This document shows, piece after piece, positions 58,001-64,000 of a stretch of 64,000 nucleotides of DNA. The translations under genes were made by a program, and so were the position numbers. Below the pieces are notes generated by a model. That model was not told the origin of the DNA, ran no database searches, and worked only from the letters and a program-made list of their open reading frames with translations. Source of the DNA: Bactrocera neohumeralis (Eukaryota; Arthropoda; Insecta; Diptera; Tephritidae). The stretch is taken from assembly GCF_024586455.1 (NCBI RefSeq), contig NC_065922.1, positions 15,558,089 through 15,622,088 of the forward strand. Reading direction: 5' to 3'. Each line of letters starts with the position of its first letter. Positions within the stretch are counted from its first letter, which is position 1.

Positions 58001-58129
58001 ACTTACATCTTACATAAGTGGTACATGATTTCCCTTTCTAAGAGAATTCGATACTATAAAAGTCAGTTCCAGTCAGAAAAAAGGAAAGAACTGTTTCTTT
58101 GTGAATTTGTCTGGAAAGAATATCTAGTT

Positions 58130-58220
58130 CTAAATCGGACCCGTCGAAACAGCGACTTTACTGGAGCTACTTTTAGAAGACTTCGTTAACGATTAACGTA
58201 GCTTTTCCCTAAAAAGATTT
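58130..58220 (+). mobile_element. Family C 3'-end scrap
   Basis: GGACCCGTCGAAACAGCGAC is followed by a CTTCGTTAACGATTAACG stretch, corresponding to the last family C codons with substitutions. Confidence 0.5.
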
Positions 58221-59429
58221 CAGGTCTACAAAAGCAACCTCGAGGTCTTCCTTGAATGACATAGGCAGTCATCCAGTACTAATCCTCAGTGCGACTATTC
58301 TATATATGAACATATCTTGAGGTTTCTTTAAGGCTTGCTTTTGATTCTGAAGGACCACACGGGGACGCCGTTTAGCTGAAGCTTACCGAATCTTTCCGAT
58401 ACGAAATTTTCCTTCCCTTGCCAAGATTTTGAATATACCTGTCCACCCACGTACCATATATGATAAGTCATATGGCTGTACATATGTATGTATGTATGTA
58501 CATATATTTACTCGACATAACTTCTTATAAAGCGTTTATTTATGGCACAATTTATTGTTTATGGCTGCAAGAATGGCAAAAAGCAAATGAACGAACACGC
58601 TAAAATAAAAGAACCCAAAACAATTTGCAATGCTTTTCAAAGTTTTTTATTTTATCTTTTAATTTTTTTGCATTTTCTCTTGCGTGTACCAGTTGTCGTT
58701 GTTGTTGCGGTGGTTGCATTTACAATTTCCTTTTCGTTTTTTTCTGCGGTTATGATTAATTGTCGAATTTGTATAAACGGCGGAGGTGAGTCCACACTCC
58801 GAAAGCAACAACAATCAGCTGTGCCGAATGCGTACAACCAGTAGCTGACACGCTGACAGCCAGTCGCCGACTTAGTCAGGCGGTGGAACTGTGGGTAGTC
58901 GAGCGCTTTGGGCGACAAGCGACAGCACGTATACTTACATACATATGTATGTACATATATGTAGATAGATATGTGTACCTACTATATACGTGAGCAACGC
59001 CACGACCTGCACGTGGCAAGGACAGGCAACGAGTGCTGCCGATTGGAATACAAGACGAAGACGACAAAATGGCAACAAACGCAATGTTCAAGCTCTCATC
59101 TCTGTGTGTGTATGTGTTTTGTGGCACAAGAAGCGCTGAAGCGAAGGACGTAAAGGTAGCTGCGTACAAATCCACGACAAAAGCAACATCGAAAGTTCAA
59201 ATTGTGTTGTGTTCGGGTGTGGGTCCATAAAACGTTCGCTGCCGCCAACAATAACTACAGCAACTTGCATTTTTGTTTGTCGGAGACGAGTTGAGTTGAT
59301 TTAGCCATTTGTTTACTCGAACTATTCCCTGAGTTTCAGAGATATCGTTCGGAAATTTTACACAAGAATTTTTCTCCTCTAGATGTTGCTCATTTGCCGG
59401 AACTGCCGATATCGGACCACTGTAGCATA

Positions 59430-60060
59430 TAGCTGTCATACAAACTGAACGATCGAAATCAAGTTTTTATATGAAAAACTTTTTTTTTAATTGAAACCGG
59501 ATTCTTTGCAATCTCCGAAGAAATTGTTTTCGGACAACTATAGCTTATAGCTGCCATACAAACTGAACGATCGAAATCAAGTTTTTATATGAAAAACATT
59601 TTTATTTGACAAGACAGCTTCACGAAATTCGGCACGGATTATTGTCGAAAGTAATGTTACAATCTCCGAAGAAATTGTTTAGATCGGACAACTATAGCTT
59701 ATAGCTGTCATACAAACTGAACGATCGAAATCAAGTTTTTATATGAAAAACTTTTTTATTTGACAAGACAGCTTCACGAAATTTGACACGGATTATTGTC
59801 GAAAGTAATGTTACAATCTCCGAAGAAATTGTTTAGATCGGACAACTATAGCTTATAGCTGCCATACAAACTGAACGATAAAAATCAAGTCCTTCTATGG
59901 AAAACTTTTTTATTTTTCAACATACATATACTCACCAAATTTGGCATACAATATAGTCCGAAACAACGCCACAATCCATATATTTTTTTTATAGATCGCA
60001 GCACTATAGCATATAGCTGCCATACAAACAGCTCAAAATATTCTTATATGAAAAGTTTTT
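59430..60060 (+). repeat. R154 tandem array (about four units)
   Basis: CATACAAACTGAACGATCGA starts at about 59437, 59556 and 59709, with variants at 59863 and 60021, giving spacings of about 119, 153, 154 and 158 bp. Each unit runs CATACAAAC.., AAATCAAGTTTTTATATGAA, TTTTTTATTTGACAAGACAG, CTTCACGAAATT, ACAATCTCCGAAGAAATTGT, CGGACAACTATAGC, ATAGCTG. The first unit is shortened. Units two and three differ at only a few positions. Confidence 0.9.
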
Positions 60061-61569
60061 TATGCGTAAAAGGTATTTATGTTTTTCTTATATTATATCT
60101 CCTTTTTGTTGTTCTTGTTGCTGTTGCTGTCGTTGTCCGATGTCACCGTCAGCTTTTGACTTCACTATGGTTAGCGTGCAATGGTGCACAACAACGATGA
60201 CACAGCGTCTTTTGTTGCCATCAATGGTCGATTTTTTTAATAAATGTGTAGTTGTTTTTGTTGTTGTAAGGGTTTTGCGATATTGTTGTCGCGCTTCGCA
60301 AATATTTGAATGTAGATATGTAATGTAAATATTTTTAAGTTTCGGCAGCACACTTTGTTTTCAAAAGTGACATTGTTTTTGTTGTTATCATTGTTATGAC
60401 TTTGTTGTTATTGCTGCTGCTGCTGCTCTTATCGCTGGTGGGGTTTGGTGGTAGCAACGTGCTAGACGCTGACGTTGCTAACGACAATGAAGCCGTCGTC
60501 ATCGTCACCAACGCCATAGTCGCACTTATTTTGTGCGTGTGTGTGTGTGTGAGTGCGAGTTGCGAAAAGAAATAACAGCGAAGAAGCTGATGGAAGACGA
60601 CGATGAATAATGGTGCCACTATGTCTGGACTTAACCGAAACAACATGTGTTTGTTTTCGTTGCTTACTCACTGTTGCTTTTACCATATTGTTATCGAGAC
60701 GCACAACGCCACACACATACACATTCACATGCACAGATACTTTTATACATACATATGCATTGAAAATTAAGCTTACGCATATTGGCACAAATGTGTTTGT
60801 TTGTATGTTTGTTTTGCATTTGCCCCACTGCCCTGCCGCCTCACTTCGTGCGCTCGCTTCTTTGGCGCTGCGCCACACACACACATGCTACCCTTATTTC
60901 GCCTTTGGTCCTTTGTGATTCTTGCTCTTTTGTTCGGTACGCTTCGTCGATAACGGTGGCGGCGACGCGCATTTTCAGTGGAATTTGTCTGCTTTAATTA
61001 AAAGGATTGCAAATTTCATATCGAGCACATAGCCGTCATTTAATTAGCCGACGTCTTTGTTCAGTCTTCGCTTTGTTGTTATTGTTTTTGCCATATACAT
61101 ATATGTAGGCCTTGTACATATATGTACATATATATGTTTGTGCTTGAGTAAATACGCAGGGTTGCCTTGCTAATTGGCGCATCCCTTCAATTTTAACCGA
61201 AATTATAACCAAATTTGATGTGAAAACAGCGGTTTTAAATTCGTTATCGGATTCGATTACATTTAATAAAGTAAGACTGGGCAGAAAGAATAAAAAATTT
61301 AAGAAAAAAAAGACAACGAAAATAAAATGGTTTTAACTTTCTCTTTCTAAATCAATTTAAGCCCCAAATTATTACTCCATAAGAAATAAAGTCTTTATCC
61401 ACATTGTCTTTTCAACGTAGAGAAGATATTTTGTTTATGTTGCCGGAGCCATCATCCATTCGCGGGACATTTCTAACTCGTTGTAGTCTACCTTCTCTTA
61501 CAAGTAAAGATTTTAGATTAAATATGCACCGTTTTTTGCGACAACTTGTCATATTAATTTCCGCTACAA

Positions 61570-61810
61570 ACAGGGTTAGATACACGACGTGAACCCTGAG
61601 TGAACCTTGCTCAAATTTGTTCTGAGTATTGTAGCATGCTCTGCATGCAATGAGTCCCCGCATGCATCAACTCCTTGCATGCTCAATCAAATCAATTACT
61701 TTCCAACTCCCTTTGGTTCGCATCCGACGAAATAATGACTTCGATGACAGTTAATCTTTGCATTTCCACTAAACAGGGTCTAGTTAATATTAACAGTAAG
61801 AACAACACAA
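61570..61810 (+). mobile_element. Family C 3' end, highly degenerate
   Basis: GAACCTTGCTCAAATTTGTT, TTCTGAGTATTGTAGCATGC and then CCAACTCCCTTTGGTTCGCA and CCGACGAAATAATGACTTCG follow the family C C-terminal order. The end is a degenerate tail, AAGAACAACACAACT. Confidence 0.6.
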
Positions 61811-61839
61811 CTTGTCATTTGAAGGCAATTTCATAAATC

Positions 61840-62460
61840 CACTCTCATAAATCACACTCCCACGACTCTATTGAAAAACCCGCGACAGTCACAAACTTCT
61901 TTTGAGACGAAATTTTCATTCCAGAGACCGGAATAGGTAGTAATCAATTGGCACGCCAAGTCCGGAATATAAGATGAATTCACAAGAACCTTCTAAAGAA
62001 GCCAGTGAAGTTTCTGGGTAGACATTAACGATGTGTGTGTTCAGGTATTGTCCATACGCAATTCCACTCCTATTTCTTAGTACTGTGAAGTCGATGATTC
62101 CCCGTCAATCCCACCAACCACCAGCAAAATCTTCCAAGCAAGCTACTGAAGGTTCCGGTGAGTTATTAATAATGTGTGTGACCAGGTGTTGTCATGCAGG
62201 TACGCCATTACTATACTATTGCTTAGAGGTAGCCGCATCTGAGTGTTCGGCCGTAGATGGTAATTCCAAGTCGCTGATTCCCCGCCAATCCCACCAACCG
62301 CCGGCAAAATCTCTCTGATCATCTGGCTTGGCTCCCGTTTATGTCGGCTCATCGCGATTCGACCACGAACGTTTTCGCTTGACGTCGTAACTGACCCACT
62401 TTTCATCATCGATGAACATTCGCTTCAAAAAAGCATAGATTTATGCTGTGATTTGTGGAG
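61840..62460 (-). mobile_element. Mariner transposase relic with duplicated catalytic block
   Basis: On the minus strand, near 62440-62335, AFLKRMFIDDEKWVSYDVKR then KRSWSNRDEP gives the first catalytic Asp (GDEKW in relatives). Next comes EILPAVGGIGGESATWNYHL (VWWDxxG position), and LHDNTWSHTLLI holds the second Asp. A second VGGIDGESS..MDNT.THTSLM block follows, then STQKLHWLL.KVLVNSSYIP and DLACQLITTYSGL, the third-Asp region (SPDLAPxDY; Asp not kept). Duplicated DNA blocks share a CCCCG.CAATCCCACCAACC core near 62100 and 62281. Stops and frameshifts make it dead. Confidence 0.78.
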
Positions 62461-64000
62461 ATTTGCAGATGGAAATTCGGTTCATGAGGTTTTTAGTGCC
62501 AACTTGCACTCATACATCGAACTTCTGTTTGTATCCAGTCTTATTTATTTGGTTCCTAACAGTTTTTTGTGCTTAGCTCCTGGGAAACTGGAACAGCGCT
62601 CGCATGACTGGCGGACTCCAGAAAGTCTTAAAATTAGCTTATGAAAGTCGTCGCTAAAGTTTGAAGAATCCAATGCGAAGTCCTCACTTATGAAAAACTC
62701 TCTAGAATAAAACAAAAAATAGTATATTTAAAATTATTTATAGTAATCTTCTTATTCCATTTCATTTAACTCTTCTTTTTAGCTAAAAACTTCCTTTTAA
62801 CTAGAAAAGCTTTGCGCCAGACCCGGGATAACCGTGGAATAGTTTGCTCAAAATTTAATTAATGTCTTCACGTCTGCAGCTACTTGAGACTTACATATGT
62901 ACATACAGACATATTAAACTGAAATTTATGTTGGAAACAGTCGAAAATGTGGTAGCTTTCGACAGTTTCGTTCCGTTACTTTTTTGTCAAATAATTTGAC
63001 ATGAAACTACATTTATTTGTGACGTCATAAAGCTATTTGTTTGATGACAAGCGCGTCGCAATTTTGTCTATGGTTTCTTTTCTAATTAACGAGATCCCTT
63101 CTAGATCCTCGGACATAACTGAGCAAGTAACCGATGTGCATATTAAAATATAGGGTCAAAAAAGAAGCTACTTCTAACTGTTCATGAAAAAATACCGTAC
63201 AAATATAATTATGTATATCTCCTCGCCCGCAAAAATATAAGTTCCCAGAAACTTGGCACTATTGTCCGCAAGCTAAATGACACTTGAGTGTAAAATGCTC
63301 TATTATTAATTTCCAATGAAAGACGATGGTGCCGTAAAGACAGGGGCGAGCAAACACACAACACAAAAACTGCATAAATATCTACAATGAAGTAAAACCT
63401 TTTTTCCGGTCATTTGATAAACTCCACCGACAACTGTTGCCCGATGCAAAGCAATGCAACATTTTTTTACCAGCGGAAGACAAGTCAAGACCACCGCTTA
63501 TTGTTTGTTTGGCTGTCTATCTGTGCGTCCGTCCGCATGCCTCGGCGTATAATTCAGGCAATTGCTTGTTCCTAAAGTATCACTTACTCAGTGCCAAGCA
63601 GCAAGTCGTGTTGCTCTCGGCCTGCCCCGTTTCCTTCCCAGCTGGCCCTTTAGCTTCACCTGTTTGCAAGTGCCACATATTCACTCACTCACCCCATCCC
63701 CTCTCGATATGCTTGCTGTTGCATTATGTTTTTATTTTTATCCGCCGCCGCGCGCTTGTCCCTCCGTTGGCTTCTCACTTGGCCAATCCTGTCGGCCAAC
63801 TACTCGAAACTGGCGCACTTACGCTCGATACAAAATGCCTGGCTGCCTGTGTCGGTGGTTGGCCTGCCCTTGTTCTGCTGTGCCATCTCAATTTTATATG
63901 CCCGTTCTCTACCTTTGCCGCCGCTTCGAATGTTTATCGCTTCGTGGTTGTTGCTTGTTTTGGCTTTTGGTTGGCAGATAGACAGACAACAACATTCAAC
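62461..64000. other. No further gene seen to the window edge
   Basis: AT-rich DNA to about 63.3 kb, then a C/T-rich block (63520-64000) with CCGTCCG and GGCTGCCTG-type repeats. The long frame there is driven by composition and has no recognised domain. Confidence 0.4.

Larger units (their letters stand above)
49456..64000 (+). other. Presumed large first intron of the Dora orthologue
   Basis: It begins with GTAAGTATATAATA at 49456. No further ZSWIM8-like exon and no other host gene is seen to the end of the window. It carries the repeats listed separately, plus microsatellite-rich blocks (50.4-51.9, 53.0-53.7, 58.5-59.2, 60.1-61.1 and 63.3-64.0 kb) that could hold regulatory DNA. The intron's end lies outside the window. 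Confidence 0.55.

Noticed and set aside
63562..63981. A 139-codon plus-strand open frame at the window end.
   Set aside because: C/T-rich composition gives Pro/Leu/Cys/Ser runs; no domain, and it lies inside the presumed Dora intron.
1..64000. CRISPR arrays, bacterial operons, ribosome binding sites or phage genes.
   Set aside because: The tandem repeats present lack spacer structure and the genes have spliceosomal introns; the DNA is eukaryotic.
1..64000. tRNA, rRNA or spliceosomal snRNA genes.
   Set aside because: I looked for GGTTCGA-type B boxes with matching stems and for snRNA cores and found none that convinced me; a covariance-model scan would be needed to exclude them.

Overview
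This window looks like nuclear DNA of a higher dipteran, most probably a tephritid fruit fly. It has spliced genes with short GT-AG introns. Their products are recognisable from Drosophila families: a CGFS glutaredoxin, an RCE1-type protease, the succinyl-CoA ligase beta subunit, ribosomal protein S14, and the N-terminal exon of the ZSWIM8/Dora E3 ligase. Between them lie AT-rich spacers with many (CA)n, (CAA)n and TATG repeats and a dense load of decayed mariner-like and non-LTR elements. The tephritid placement rests on the transposon families, including copies resembling the rosa group of basal mariners, and is an inference.

Layout. Positions 1-5.1 kb are gene-dense: Grx3-like (+, four exons), Sras/RCE1-like (-, three exons, convergent with the first) and ScsbetaG-like (+, four exons, divergent from Sras across a 585-bp promoter interval). 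From 5.1 to 14.3 kb there are only transposon relics and AT-rich DNA. At 14.3-16.3 kb is a three-exon gene for a secreted, Gln/Pro-rich protein with a hydrophobic C-terminal tail, which I do not recognise. From 16.4 to 45.6 kb lies a long transposon graveyard with several nested or rearranged copies and no confident host gene. At 45.6-46.2 kb is RpS14 (-). At 49.0-49.5 kb is one coding exon of a ZSWIM8/Dora orthologue; no later exon is visible, so the remaining 14.5 kb is probably its first large intron, itself full of repeats.

Repeat families (names are mine). Family A: non-LTR retrotransposon with RTE-like reverse transcriptase. Family B: non-LTR with RNase H and a C-terminal Cys/His motif, R1/LOA-like. 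Family C: jockey-like, with a (CAA)n-type tail. Repeat D: short dispersed element ending in CAA repeats. R154: about 154-bp unit, tandem at 59.4-60.1 kb and single elsewhere. Mariner-like elements fall into at least three groups.

The best leads are: three family A copies arranged as expected for twin-primed 5' inversions; a mariner relic whose catalytic block is tandemly duplicated; the unusual start of the Dora exon; the prion-like Q/P-rich secreted gene; and a near-complete rosa-type mariner with an altered catalytic residue. I found no convincing wholly new molecular system. The host genes are individually ordinary and are not an operon or pathway; Grx3, ScsbetaG and Sras share only proximity.
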